From assembly GCA_965228435.1 (NCBI GenBank), contig OZ245818.1, forward strand, positions 806,001 through 870,000: a stretch of DNA of 64,000 nucleotides. Direction: 5' to 3'. Position 1 is the stretch's first letter; every line of letters begins with the position of its first letter. The DNA is from Hoeflea_A sp965228435 (lineage in GTDB: Bacteria > Pseudomonadota > Alphaproteobacteria > Rhizobiales > Rhizobiaceae). The notes beneath the pieces were generated by a model, which was not told the DNA's origin, did no database searches, and saw only the letters and a list, made by a program, of their open reading frames with translations. The translations under genes were made by a program, and so were the position numbers. Below, in pieces: positions 44,291-52,877 of this stretch.

Positions 44291-45162
44291 GCCCTGCGCC
44301 CGTCACGGGCCAGGAAGATCAGCCCAAGCGCGACCAGCCCTATACCAACGACAAGACCAGGCGTGACCGGCTCGTCCAACACAGTGACCGAGACCAGTGC
44401 CGCCGTCACCGGGCTGAGCGACAGGAACGCTGTCATGCGGGTCGCATCCGCCTGCGACAGCGCATAAAGCCAGGCGAGGTATCCGAGGCCGCTCGACAGA
44501 CCCACAAAGATGATCAGCGCTATGATGACAGAGGACCAGTCGGCAACAGGCAGCGCAGCCGGTTCGACAAGGCCGAGCAGAGCCAGTGGCGGCAGTGACG
44601 CGGCCATCGCCAGTGCACTGGTCCGGATAATGCCGTAGCGCTCCAGATAGGGCCGGTAGAAGACCGAGCATACGGCGCCGGTCAAGGTCGCCAGGGCCGC
44701 GAGAAGAAGGCCGATCAGGTCGGTGGCCGTTATGCGGCCAGCCCAGGCGTCCAATCCAAGCAGGCAGGCAATGCCCGCCAATGTGGAGAGAATGGCCATC
44801 ACACCGGCGAACCCGGGCGAAGCTTTCCCCATCAGATGACTGACTGCCAAGGTCATCAAAGGCAGCGACGAGAACACCAGTGCGGCTCGCGGCGAGCTGG
44901 TGAACAGGAGTGCTGCGTAGAGCAACGCGATCAAAACCCCGAACTGACCGATCCCAAGCAGAGCGACCGGCACCAGATCGCGACGCCTAATACGCGGTGC
45001 TTTCGACATTAAGGCAAGGGGCAGCAAAACGGCCACGGCGATGGCGTAGCGCAGGAAGCCCAAGCGGCCCGGCCCGACGTCGGCGACGATCACTTCACTC
45101 GCTACCAGAGTAATGCCGATCTGAACCCCGCACAGGGCTGCGGCGAGCAGTGCCAGGTTCAC
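44275..45162 (-). CDS. EamA family (DMT) transporter
   Basis: Ten-helix membrane protein of 295 residues with two EamA repeats, of the kind that exports amino acids, metabolites or toxic compounds. It starts MNLALLAAALCGVQIG, overlapping the MarR-GNAT fusion gene by 4 bp, and is therefore co-transcribed with it. Pairing with an acetyltransferase-regulator suggests detoxification: sense, acetylate and export. Substrate unknown. Confidence 0.9.
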   Translation of the reverse strand: MNLALLAAALCGVQIGITLVASEVIVADVGPGRLGFLRYAIAVAVLLPLALMSKAPRIRRRDLVPVALLGIGQFGVLIALLYAALLFTSSPRAALVFSSLPLMTLAVSHLMGKASPGFAGVMAILSTLAGIACLLGLDAWAGRITATDLIGLLLAALATLTGAVCSVFYRPYLERYGIIRTSALAMAASLPPLALLGLVEPAALPVADWSSVIIALIIFVGLSSGLGYLAWLYALSQADATRMTAFLSLSPVTAALVSVTVLDEPVTPGLVVGIGLVALGLIFLARDGRRAHFSQ

Positions 45163-46103
45163 AGGTCGCGGCTCCAGGTCTGACCAACCAATTGCTTGCC
45201 GAAGCTGAAATGCGGCTCCTCGTCATCGAGGCTAAATCCGGTTGTTTCGTAGATGCGTCGCGCAGCTTCCAGATTGTCGTTCGTCCAAAGGACCATGCGG
45301 TCATAGCCCTTGGTTCGGGCAAAACGGATGCATTCCTCGACCAACCGCCGGCCGAGGCCCAGGCCACGAGCGGACGGCTCCACATAGAGCATGCGGAGCC
45401 TGGCTGTGACGTCATCTTCCCTGACGACAAACACGGAACCGACAATTTCGCCCTCGCTTTCGGCAATCCAGCAGCGCTCTCGCGCGGCGTCGAAATCGTT
45501 CACAAACCTGCCGATGATTTCCGAAACCAGCGCTTCGAATGTCCAGTCCCAGCCGTATTCTCGGGCATAGAGAACCGCCTGACGATGAGCGACCCAACCG
45601 AGATCGCCTGGATGCGGATCACGCAGAAGAAACGTCCGGTCGCCGCTATCGTTGCCAAGCAGACGGCGCACCCGGTCCATGGCCCCGACAAGTTGACGTT
45701 GTTCGCTGTCACTCAGGTCTGATAACAACGTCGCCACTTCCGCGGCAGACGTTGCATTCAGATCGGCAAAAACAGCCTTGCCGTCATCGGTGAGCCTCAG
45801 GAGCAATCGCTTTGCGTTGTCAGGCGCCGGGGTGCGGATGAGCAACCCCTTCTTTTCCAGGCCGGCGATGAGACGGCTGAGATATCCGGCGTCAAGCGCA
45901 AGATCGCGTCTGAGTTTGGCGGCCGAGACCGGTTGGCCGCCGGGGGCATTGGCGACCTCGTAGAGAATGCGCACCTGAGGAAGCGTGTATTCCGATGTGA
46001 GCATGCTTTCGTTGAGCGCACCGACCAGGCGCGTGTGAAAGCGATTGAACCGTCGCACAGCGGCGATGTGGTCGGCCGAAACGGATGGGGTTGTTCCCTG
46101 CAT
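45159..46103 (-). CDS. MarR regulator / GNAT acetyltransferase fusion
   Basis: Two-domain protein of 314 residues from ATG 46103. Residues about 15-145 are a MarR winged helix (LRRDLALDAGYLSRLIAGLEKKGL). Residues about 155-305 are a GNAT acetyltransferase with the acetyl-CoA loop ARGLGLGRRL and NDNLEAARRIYETTGF. The in-frame ATG at 46118 lies within a palindrome that is probably its operator, so 46103 is preferred. It likely autoregulates and acetylates a small molecule, and is coupled to an EamA exporter. Confidence 0.91.
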   Translation of the reverse strand: MQGTTPSVSADHIAAVRRFNRFHTRLVGALNESMLTSEYTLPQVRILYEVANAPGGQPVSAAKLRRDLALDAGYLSRLIAGLEKKGLLIRTPAPDNAKRLLLRLTDDGKAVFADLNATSAAEVATLLSDLSDSEQRQLVGAMDRVRRLLGNDSGDRTFLLRDPHPGDLGWVAHRQAVLYAREYGWDWTFEALVSEIIGRFVNDFDAARERCWIAESEGEIVGSVFVVREDDVTARLRMLYVEPSARGLGLGRRLVEECIRFARTKGYDRMVLWTNDNLEAARRIYETTGFSLDDEEPHFSFGKQLVGQTWSRDL

Positions 46104-46112
46104 ACAGACAGG

Positions 46113-46131
46113 AAGCAAGATAGTGTTGCTT
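46113..46131. promoter_or_regulatory. Putative MarR operator
   Basis: AAGCAA-N7-TTGCTT lies 10 bp before the ATG of the MarR-GNAT gene, beside a TTGACA hexamer (minus, 46134-46139). Its size and place fit an autoregulatory MarR site. Confidence 0.6.
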
Positions 46132-46233
46132 TTGTCAACACCCTATGGATGTGGGACCGCGTTTGCCTGATCCAGTGCTCACAGGTTACGGTCCCGTTCT
46201 CAATGGGCGACGCAAGGGCACCGGCAGGACGTA

Positions 46234-46851
46234 ATGGACGATATCGACTGTGTGGTTTGGGATTTCGATGGTGTGCTCAACCGCAATATCATCGACGGCC
46301 GCATTTTGTGGACGGAGACCTTTGAAGCCGATCACGCCGTGTCTCTGCAGCACTTTCGCGACTACGTCTTCAGCGACGAATTCAAACATGTCCTGCGCGG
46401 CGACAAGGATTTGCTCGCCCATGTGGACGAATGGGTTCGCGCGTCCGGCTACGACGGTTCGGCCCAGGACATCCTCGACTACTGGTTTGCCAAGGACGCG
46501 CGACCCGATACGGAGGTCCTGGCGATAATCGAAGCAGAGCGTTCGGCAGGCCGCAAAAACGTTATCGCCACGAACAACGAACCACGACGCACCGCCTATA
46601 TCGAAAACGAGATGGGGTTCGGCAAACGCGTCGACGCCATTTTTTCATCGGGGCGGCTGCGGTGCATGAAGCCTGAACCGGAGTTTTTCAACACCGTTTC
46701 CGACACGCTGGCGATCCCGGTCGAGCGGCTGATCCTCGTGGATGACAGCCAGAAAAACGTCGATGCGGCGGCGGCTCTGGGATGGCAGACTTTTCATTTC
46801 GATGCCGGTGATCATGAGGCATTGAGACAACGGCTCGGCCTTGCCGGTTGA
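46234..46851 (+). CDS. HAD-superfamily hydrolase
   Basis: HAD phosphatase of 205 residues. Nucleophile motif WDFDGVL has Asp10 and Asp12; motif II is ATNNE; motif III Lys is in MKPEPEFF; motif IV is VDDSQKNVDAA. It resembles small-molecule phosphatases of the beta-phosphoglucomutase-like group with a helical cap. Substrate unknown. It is divergent from MarR-GNAT and precedes an MFS gene by 47 bp. Confidence 0.87.
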   Translation: MDDIDCVVWDFDGVLNRNIIDGRILWTETFEADHAVSLQHFRDYVFSDEFKHVLRGDKDLLAHVDEWVRASGYDGSAQDILDYWFAKDARPDTEVLAIIEAERSAGRKNVIATNNEPRRTAYIENEMGFGKRVDAIFSSGRLRCMKPEPEFFNTVSDTLAIPVERLILVDDSQKNVDAAAALGWQTFHFDAGDHEALRQRLGLAG

Positions 46852-46898
46852 GTGATTGCGGGCTATTCCTGATACAACCCTCCCGACAGGATCCCGCC

Positions 46899-48170
46899 AT
46901 GACCGCTCTTCTGCTGCGCAAGAACCGCAACTATCGACTGTTGTTTACCGGCAGTGCCTTCTCCAATCTCGGCGACGGCATCTCGGCTCTGGCCTTTCCG
47001 TGGCTTGCGACGCTCATCACCCGCGACCCGCTGTTGATTTCGCTGGTGGCCTTTGCCACCCGCCTGCCGTGGTTTCTGTTTGCCTTGCCGGCAGGCGTCG
47101 TGATCGACCGGGCAGACCGGCAGAAGGTGATGGTTCGAGCCGACATGCTCCGGCTGATCCTGAGTTTTGGCGTGGTGGCTCTGATCCTGGCAGCCCCTGC
47201 CCTGCCGCTGGACGATCGCGCCGGCGCGGCGCTGCCACTAATATTGGCATTGTCGACCATCGCCTTCCTTTTGGGCGCGGCGGAAGTGTTTCGTGACAAT
47301 GCGGCGCAGACCGTGCTTCCAGTGTTGGTTGAAAGCCGCGATCTGGAAAAGGCCAATGGCCAGATCTGGAGCATCGAACAGGTTATGGGATCCTTTGTCG
47401 GCCCGCCTCTTGCAGGACTGCTGATTGCAATTGCGGTTCCGGTGCCTTTCGGTTTCGACGCCGTCATGTTCGGCCTGTCGGCATGGTGTGTCTGGTGCAT
47501 CGCCTTTCCGGCGCGCCAATCCGTCAAGCTGCCTGAAGGCTTCTGGCGCGAGCTGAAGGCGGGCATTTCCTGGATTCTCGCGCACCGGCTGATCCTGCAA
47601 TTGGCGGTGATGCTCGGGTTCCTCAACGCGCTGAACCTGATGGGGCTGACCGTGCTGGTGCTCTATTCGCAGGAGGTCCTGGGTCTGTCGGCTTTCGGCT
47701 ATGGCGTGTTGCTGACCGCTGGAGCCGCCGGTGGCGTTGTCGGTGGCCTACTGTGTCCCGGCGTCGCCGAGCGCATCGGTGCCGGACGGAGCCTGTTCGT
47801 GGCGCTGGCGCTGTTTCCCGTGCCCTTCGCATTGATCTATCTGACCGACTCCGCAATCCTCGTCGGCATCGCGCTATTCGTCGAAATGGTTGCCGCCATG
47901 TTGTGGAACGTGGTCACAGTGTCGTACCGGCAACGCGCTATCCCGCAGGACATTCTTGGCAGGGTCAACAGCATCTATCGGTTCTTTGGCTGGGGCATGA
48001 TGCCGCTCGGCGCACTGGCTGGCGGTCTCGTGGTCACCTGGAGCGAGCCGAGTCTGGGACGCGAAGCTGCGCTGCGCCTGCCCTACCTGATTGCGGCCAT
48101 CGGTTTCACGGCGATGTTCGTATACGGGGCGCTGGCGCTGCGGTTCAAGCCTGCCGCCGACGCCGAATAG
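46899..48170 (+). CDS. MFS transporter (MFS_3-type exporter)
   Basis: Twelve-helix transporter of 423 residues from ATG 46899 (MTALLLRKNRNYRLLF), with AGGA upstream. Features are the N-terminal RNYRLLFTGSAFSNLGDGI, the loop GVVIDRADRQKVM, and later GRVNSIYRFFGWG, typical of the enterobactin-exporter-like MFS branch, which often export drugs or siderophores. Ligand unknown. It ends 2 bp before a convergent methyltransferase gene. Confidence 0.9.
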   Translation: MTALLLRKNRNYRLLFTGSAFSNLGDGISALAFPWLATLITRDPLLISLVAFATRLPWFLFALPAGVVIDRADRQKVMVRADMLRLILSFGVVALILAAPALPLDDRAGAALPLILALSTIAFLLGAAEVFRDNAAQTVLPVLVESRDLEKANGQIWSIEQVMGSFVGPPLAGLLIAIAVPVPFGFDAVMFGLSAWCVWCIAFPARQSVKLPEGFWRELKAGISWILAHRLILQLAVMLGFLNALNLMGLTVLVLYSQEVLGLSAFGYGVLLTAGAAGGVVGGLLCPGVAERIGAGRSLFVALALFPVPFALIYLTDSAILVGIALFVEMVAAMLWNVVTVSYRQRAIPQDILGRVNSIYRFFGWGMMPLGALAGGLVVTWSEPSLGREAALRLPYLIAAIGFTAMFVYGALALRFKPAADAE

Positions 48171-48172
48171 GA

Positions 48173-48925
48173 TCACAAACGCCGGCCGAGCGGGATAATC
48201 TCACGCGACGTCTCCGTCCAATCAGCGCCAAGCCAATCGCCGTACCAATGGTCGACTGCCAGGCCGGCCTCCAGCAATTCCGCTTCAAGCGTCGACTTGG
48301 GCGGAAAGGAGATACGCGACACTGCGGTGATGGTCTCACCGGATCGGACAAACCTGTAATAGGTTTTGTACGTGACGATGCCCGTTTTCGGCTCGAAGCT
48401 CGCATCGTTCCACGTCTCGACCGGTCCGACCGTGGGGTGATCGATTTGCTCTCGTGACCGATCCGGAACCCAGTTGAGCCAGGCGCGAAACTCCGGATTG
48501 CGGCTGTCGAAAATGAAGCGGCCCCCGGGTGCGAGGTGAGCAGCAATGGTCTTCAGGGCGGCGACCCGGTCCGCGACAGTCAGAAAGACCTGGAACGCAT
48601 GGCCGGTGAGCAGCACAAGATCGAACTCTTCACCAAGACGAACCTCTCGGGCATCGGCTTCGACCCAACGAACACGCTCGCCGCCGCTGCGTTCGCGAGC
48701 CACCGCCAGCATGGCACCGGCAGGGTCCACACCGGTCACCCGTTTGTCTTGAGCGATGGCCGCCGGCAGCGTTCCAGTGCCACAGCCGAGATCAAGCACC
48801 GATCCGGCACCTTCCGCCAACCGGGCGCAAAACTCGAAATCATCGCGCCGGTCCCAGCCACAGAGGAAATCGTAGAATTGAACAAACCGCGGATCGCGAA
48901 ACAGGGGATCGTCGTCTTCGATCAT
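48173..48925 (-). CDS. Class I SAM-dependent methyltransferase
   Basis: Methyltransferase of 250 residues. SAM-binding motif I is VLDLGCGTGTL (43-53), acidic motif II is VTGVDPAGAML, motif post-I is EADAREV, and motif IV is LVLLTGHAFQV. The C-terminal beta-rich part (YKTYYRF) resembles the Methyltransf_25-like group. Substrate unknown. Its stop is 2 bp from the MFS stop, and its start overlaps the tdh stop by 4 bp, so it may be translationally coupled to kbl-tdh. Confidence 0.87.
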   Translation of the reverse strand: MIEDDDPLFRDPRFVQFYDFLCGWDRRDDFEFCARLAEGAGSVLDLGCGTGTLPAAIAQDKRVTGVDPAGAMLAVARERSGGERVRWVEADAREVRLGEEFDLVLLTGHAFQVFLTVADRVAALKTIAAHLAPGGRFIFDSRNPEFRAWLNWVPDRSREQIDHPTVGPVETWNDASFEPKTGIVTYKTYYRFVRSGETITAVSRISFPPKSTLEAELLEAGLAVDHWYGDWLGADWTETSREIIPLGRRL

Positions 48926-49953
48926 TGCGGATCCATGGTCAGCACAACCTTGCAGGCCTCACCGGCATTGAGCACATCGAACCCCTTTTGAAAATCCTCG
49001 AAGGGGAAGTGATGGCTGATCACGGGGGTAATGTCGAGGCCGCTTTCAAGCATGGCCAGCCCCTTGTGCCAGGTGTCGAACATCTCGCGCCCGTAGACGC
49101 CCTTGAACTGGAGGCTCTTGAAAATAGCCTTGTTCAAGTCAACCGAGACCGGGCCGTGAAAGATCCCGAGCAAGCCGATATGAGCCCCGTTGTTGGCAGA
49201 GGCAATCATGTCATCCAGAGCGGCCGGGGCACCCGACATTTCGAGGCCGATGTCGAAGCCCTCTTTCATGCCGAGTTCGTTCATCACCGTCGTCAGGCTC
49301 TCCTGACCGGCAATGACACCACGCGACGCACCCATGCGCTCGGCTAGTGCCAATCGCCTCGGGTTGATGTCGGAGACGACGACATGGCGCGCACCCACAT
49401 GCCGGCAGATAGCCGCCGCCATGAGGCCAATCGGCCCGGCGCCGGTGATCAGCACATCTTCCCCGGCGAGATCGAATCCAAGCGCCGTGTGCACCGCATT
49501 GCCGAAGGGATCGAGGATCGAGGCGTGGTCGTCGGAAATCGTGTCCGGGATTGGGTAGACATTGTGCTCAGGGATCACGACGAAGTCGGCGAAGGCGCCG
49601 GGTCGATTGACGCCAACACCCCGCGTATTGATACACAGATGCTCGCGTCCGGCACGGCAATTGCGGCAGGTCCCGCAGACGATATGCCCCTCGCCCGACA
49701 CACGCTGGCCCACCTCGAAGGTCTCGACGCCGTCGCCCAGTTCATCGATCAGGCCAACGAACTCGTGGCCGATGGTCAGCGGCGTCGGCACATTGGCTGC
49801 CGCCCAATCATCCCAGTTGAAGATATGCAGGTCCGTGCCGCAGATGGACGCGCGCGTGACCCTGATGCGCACTTCGCCCGGCCCGGGGATTGGTTTGTCG
49901 ACCTCCATCAGCTCGAGGCCGGGTTTCGGTTGGTTCTTGACGAGCGCCCGCAT
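48922..49953 (-). CDS. tdh: L-threonine 3-dehydrogenase
   Basis: Zinc-dependent dehydrogenase of 343 residues from ATG 49953, converting threonine to 2-amino-3-ketobutyrate. Catalytic zinc ligands are Cys38 and His63-Glu64 (GHEFVG); structural zinc Cys are 93, 96, 99 and 107. NAD binding is GAGPIGLMAA. The segment SICGTDLHIFNWDDWA is Tdh specific. It follows kbl by 14 bp, so the product goes straight to glycine C-acetyltransferase. The orientation kbl-tdh matches E. coli. Confidence 0.96.
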   Translation of the reverse strand: MRALVKNQPKPGLELMEVDKPIPGPGEVRIRVTRASICGTDLHIFNWDDWAAANVPTPLTIGHEFVGLIDELGDGVETFEVGQRVSGEGHIVCGTCRNCRAGREHLCINTRGVGVNRPGAFADFVVIPEHNVYPIPDTISDDHASILDPFGNAVHTALGFDLAGEDVLITGAGPIGLMAAAICRHVGARHVVVSDINPRRLALAERMGASRGVIAGQESLTTVMNELGMKEGFDIGLEMSGAPAALDDMIASANNGAHIGLLGIFHGPVSVDLNKAIFKSLQFKGVYGREMFDTWHKGLAMLESGLDITPVISHHFPFEDFQKGFDVLNAGEACKVVLTMDPQ

Positions 49954-49967
49954 GGATCCGCAGCCCT

Positions 49968-51167
49968 TCAGATGATGCCGCATTCGCGGCCGGCCTCGGC
50001 AAAGGCGGCAATGGCGCGGTCGATCTGGTCCGGCGTATGGGCCGCCGACATCTGGGTCCGGATCCGCGCCTGCCCTTTCGGCACGACGGGATAGGAAAAT
50101 GCGACGACATAAATGCCCCGCTGCAGGAGTGCCTCCGCCAGCTCACCGGTTTTGGCAGCATCGCCGACCATCACCGGAATGATTGGATGATCGCCGGCGA
50201 CCAGATCAAAACCAGCGGCTTCCATGCCGCTTCGAAACCGCACTGCGTTGTCACGCAACCGCTGCCGCAGATCGGAAGCCGCTTCTGCGATTTCGATGGC
50301 CTTGATTGCGGCGGCGCAGATGGGCGGGGCAACCGCGTTGGAAAACAGGTAAGGCCGAGCCCGCTGGCGCAGCAACTCGACGATCGGCTTCGGACCGGCG
50401 ACGTAACCGCCGGACGCACCGCCAAGCGCCTTGCCGAACGTCCCGGTCAGGAGGTGGATACGCCCTTCGACACCATGGAACTCCGGCGTACCGGCGCCCC
50501 GGTCGCCGATAAAACCGGTTGCGTGGCAGTCGTCGACCATCACCATCGCGTCGTACCTGTCCGCCAGATCACAGACCGCCGGCAGGTTGGCAATGATGCC
50601 GTCCATGGAAAAAACACCGTCTGTCACGATCAGGCGGGCGCTGCAATCGGACGCGGCGACCAGCTGCCGTTCAAGATCCGCCATGTCATTGTTAGCGTAG
50701 CGAAAGCGTTGCGCCTTGCACAAGCGCACTCCATCGATGATCGAGGCGTGGTTCAGGGCATCGGAGATGACAGCATCTTCCGGCCCGAGCAACGGCTCGA
50801 AGACCCCGCCATTGGCATCGAAACAGGATGGAAAGACGATGGCGTCCTCGGCGCGCAGGTAGTCGGCAATGCGGATCTCAAGGTCGCGATGCAGATCCTG
50901 TGTTCCGCATATGAAGCGGACCGAGGCCATGCCGAATCCATGACTGTCGAGGGCTTGTTTCGCTGCTTCTATCAGCCGCTCGTCGTCGGCCAGGCCCAGA
51001 TAATTGTTGGCGCAAAAATTGAGCACCTTACGGGTTTCGTCCCCGGCCAACCGGGTCGTAACCTGCGTCGACTGCGGTGTCACGATCAGCCGCTCATGCT
51101 TGCGGGTTCCGGCCTTGTCGATTTCCTCGAGGATCGCGGCGGACTTATCAATCAACGTTCGGGACAT
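49968..51167 (-). CDS. kbl: Glycine C-acetyltransferase (2-amino-3-ketobutyrate CoA ligase)
   Basis: PLP enzyme of 399 residues that cleaves 2-amino-3-ketobutyrate with CoA to glycine and acetyl-CoA. PLP-lysine is Lys246 in LTGTFGKALGG. Other motifs are FCANNYLGLA (51-60) and VDDCHATGFIG (211-221). It is the first gene of kbl-tdh, with an XRE-cupin regulator gene upstream on the same strand and operator-like repeats in its promoter. Confidence 0.96.
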   Translation of the reverse strand: MSRTLIDKSAAILEEIDKAGTRKHERLIVTPQSTQVTTRLAGDETRKVLNFCANNYLGLADDERLIEAAKQALDSHGFGMASVRFICGTQDLHRDLEIRIADYLRAEDAIVFPSCFDANGGVFEPLLGPEDAVISDALNHASIIDGVRLCKAQRFRYANNDMADLERQLVAASDCSARLIVTDGVFSMDGIIANLPAVCDLADRYDAMVMVDDCHATGFIGDRGAGTPEFHGVEGRIHLLTGTFGKALGGASGGYVAGPKPIVELLRQRARPYLFSNAVAPPICAAAIKAIEIAEAASDLRQRLRDNAVRFRSGMEAAGFDLVAGDHPIIPVMVGDAAKTGELAEALLQRGIYVVAFSYPVVPKGQARIRTQMSAAHTPDQIDRAIAAFAEAGRECGII

Positions 51168-51170
51168 GGC

Positions 51171-51211
51171 ATATTCCAGTATATAGCATCAATTCCTGGA
51201 TATCGGAATAT
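51171..51211. promoter_or_regulatory. Paired operator-like repeats over the kbl promoter
   Basis: ATATTCCAGTAT (51171-51182) and ATATCGGAATAT (51200-51211) form inverted copies of an ATAYYGGAATWT box. A minus-strand TTGACA is at 51222-51227, placing the second box over the -10 region. A third copy lies ahead of the XRE-cupin gene (51876-51887). Confidence 0.55.
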
Positions 51212-51236
51212 TTTGTGCTTCTGTCAAGCGAGTTGG

Positions 51237-51827
51237 TTAGGCCTTCGGCACAGCGCCGCCATAAAGCTGCGGCTGGGCCACCAACAGCAGGGCCTGGCTT
51301 TCACCTTTGTCGGTGTTGTCGATGCAATGGGCTCGGTCGGCCCGATAGCGCAGGGTGTCACCGGCCTCCGCCATTACGGTACGACCATCGACGGTCACCG
51401 ACAGAGCACCGGAGAGGCACGTCAGATGCTCGAAGGTGCCCGCCGCATGCGGCTTTGAATCGAGGCTGCCTCCCGGCTCCATGATCAAACGATACCACTC
51501 AACCGGCAGCACCGTACGTCTTGGACTGAGCATCGATAGCGAGCATTTTCCGTCGGCACTGCGCCGCACCGGCGTTGAATAGGAATGGATGTGTTCGATC
51601 GGCTCGTCGCGCGCCGGTCCGCCTTCCAGAGACGCCAGATCGAGTCCCAGGGCCTGGGTGAGCGCCCAGACGATGGAAAACGTCGGATTGACGGTACCGC
51701 GTTCGATTGCCGACAGCATCGAGCGCGAAACGCCACTGCGCTCCGCGACCCCTTCAAGGGTAAGACCTCGGTTCTTGCGGGCCTGCCGAACGAGCTGGCC
51801 GATATCGGGTGGAGAAACTGCGTCCAT
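51237..51827 (-). CDS. XRE-family regulator with cupin domain
   Basis: Regulator of 196 residues from ATG 51827. The helix-turn-helix is at about 10-62 (LTLEGVAERSGVSRSMLSAIERG). A cupin effector domain at about 95-190 has HAAGTFEHLTCLSGAL and GDTLRYRADRAHCI. This class often controls amino-acid or amine catabolism. It is 70 bp upstream of kbl on the same strand, and both promoters share an ATAYYGGAATWT box, so it likely controls threonine breakdown and itself. A TTG at 51842 is a weaker start. Confidence 0.88.
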   Translation of the reverse strand: MDAVSPPDIGQLVRQARKNRGLTLEGVAERSGVSRSMLSAIERGTVNPTFSIVWALTQALGLDLASLEGGPARDEPIEHIHSYSTPVRRSADGKCSLSMLSPRRTVLPVEWYRLIMEPGGSLDSKPHAAGTFEHLTCLSGALSVTVDGRTVMAEAGDTLRYRADRAHCIDNTDKGESQALLLVAQPQLYGGAVPKA

Positions 51828-51875
51828 GACAGGGAATTGCAACGCAAGCCGGCCGCGTTGTCAATCGGCTCCAAG

Positions 51876-51887
51876 ATACTGGAATTT
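51876..51887. promoter_or_regulatory. Operator-like box upstream of the XRE-cupin gene
   Basis: ATACTGGAATTT, 10 of 12 bases identical to the box in the kbl promoter. It lies 49 bp upstream of the regulator start and suggests autoregulation. Confidence 0.5.
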
Positions 51888-52016
51888 CAGCACGATCTTG
51901 ATTCAATAGTGATTGCCTATCAATCTGATAAATACAATCGATTGGCGCTATCGCTCGATCAAGCCTATTTGCGGATCATGAAACGCAAAACAGAACCCAG
52001 ACGAATGGAGGATACT

Positions 52017-52193
52017 ATGGCGAAAAAATTCCATGCTGCTTCCTATGACGACGTCAATCAGGTCATCAGAACACGGCATCGGCGTCACGAGAGCTTCATG
52101 GATGGCATGAAGCGGGTCCGGGCCAAGCTGCAAGCGCGGCCGCGCGACGAGCAGATCCATCCACTTATCCTGGGCGGATTGAACCTGAGCTAA
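52017..52193 (+). CDS. Small hypothetical protein (58 aa)
   Basis: A 58-residue protein starting at ATG 52017, with GGAGGA four bases upstream. It is Lys/Arg/His rich (RTRHRRHESFMDGMKRVRAK) and has no hydrophobic segment, so it is probably cytoplasmic and basic. No family was recognised. Its strong ribosome site and its position between two regulated genes support a real gene. It lies 92 bp before the LysM gene on the same strand. Confidence 0.6.
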   Translation: MAKKFHAASYDDVNQVIRTRHRRHESFMDGMKRVRAKLQARPRDEQIHPLILGGLNLS

Positions 52194-52285
52194 TCTTGCG
52201 CTGGCTCCGGCCATCAAATTGACGCGGTGTCGCGTCATCCTCTCCTTGCGACGGGACCCTCACCCCACCCCAAGGAGAGGCCATC

Positions 52286-52771
52286 ATGAATATCGACTTG
52301 CAGCAACCCCAACCGTTCGACCTTGTCGGCAAGGATATCCTTATCGCCGGCAATGCCGTCGGGTTCGAATCGCATCTGACCATTCGTGTCAGCGAAGGGC
52401 ATGATGAAGTTGTCGGAGCCGCGACGGCAGGTTCCACCTCTATACGGCAGTTCCAGGCCAGCATCACAATCCCGGACGATGTGAGTTTCCAATTGAACCG
52501 GCTGTTCCTGACCGTCACCGATGACAGCGGAGGCGGCGAAGGTCCAATTCCGACGGTCACCGTTCCCATCCTCTTCGGTCCGATGATCCTGGCCGGTTAC
52601 ACCGGATACTGGGAGCACACGGTGGTTGCCGGTGACACGCTGACCTCCATTGCTCAACGGTATTACGAGAACAATGACTGGCAGCCGATCCAGCAGGCCA
52701 ACCAGCACGTGGTCTCCGATCCGAACCTTATTTTCGTTGGTCAGGTTTTGCGCATTCCGCGCAATTTCTGA
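52286..52771 (+). CDS. Gmad2-LysM protein without signal peptide
   Basis: Protein of 161 residues. Residues about 8-100 resemble a Gmad2 immunoglobulin-like domain (DILIAGNAVGFESHLTIRV, then ASITIPDD). Residues 108-158 are a LysM repeat (HTVVAGDTLTSIAQRYY, then NQHVVSDPNLIFVGQVLRIP), which binds peptidoglycan-type glycans. No signal peptide or membrane helix is seen, unusual for a cell-wall-binding domain. AAGGAGAGG precedes the ATG. It may be a cytoplasmic scaffold or a product exported by an unrecognised route. Confidence 0.83.
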   Translation: MNIDLQQPQPFDLVGKDILIAGNAVGFESHLTIRVSEGHDEVVGAATAGSTSIRQFQASITIPDDVSFQLNRLFLTVTDDSGGGEGPIPTVTVPILFGPMILAGYTGYWEHTVVAGDTLTSIAQRYYENNDWQPIQQANQHVVSDPNLIFVGQVLRIPRNF

Positions 52772-52821
52772 CAGCCGCCGACCAGTCTGGTATGCTGTAA
52801 GAGACGGTCGACGGCCCCGCG

Positions 52822-52850
52822 TTGACCGCCTCAGTGCATCGTGATACATG
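52822..52850 (+). promoter_or_regulatory. Promoter of the TetR gene
   Basis: TTGACC (52822-52827), a 17-base spacer, then TACATG (52845-52850). Transcription would start near 52857, inside the palindromic operator, so the downstream ATGs would have a very short leader. Confidence 0.5.
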
Positions 52851-52852
52851 AA

Positions 52853-52872
52853 ACATGAATCAGTATTCATGT
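52853..52872. promoter_or_regulatory. TetR operator
   Basis: Perfect palindrome ACATGAAT-CAGT-ATTCATGT over the predicted transcription start of the TetR gene. The length and symmetry fit a TetR-type autoregulatory site. Confidence 0.75.
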
Positions 52873-52877
52873 TGACA

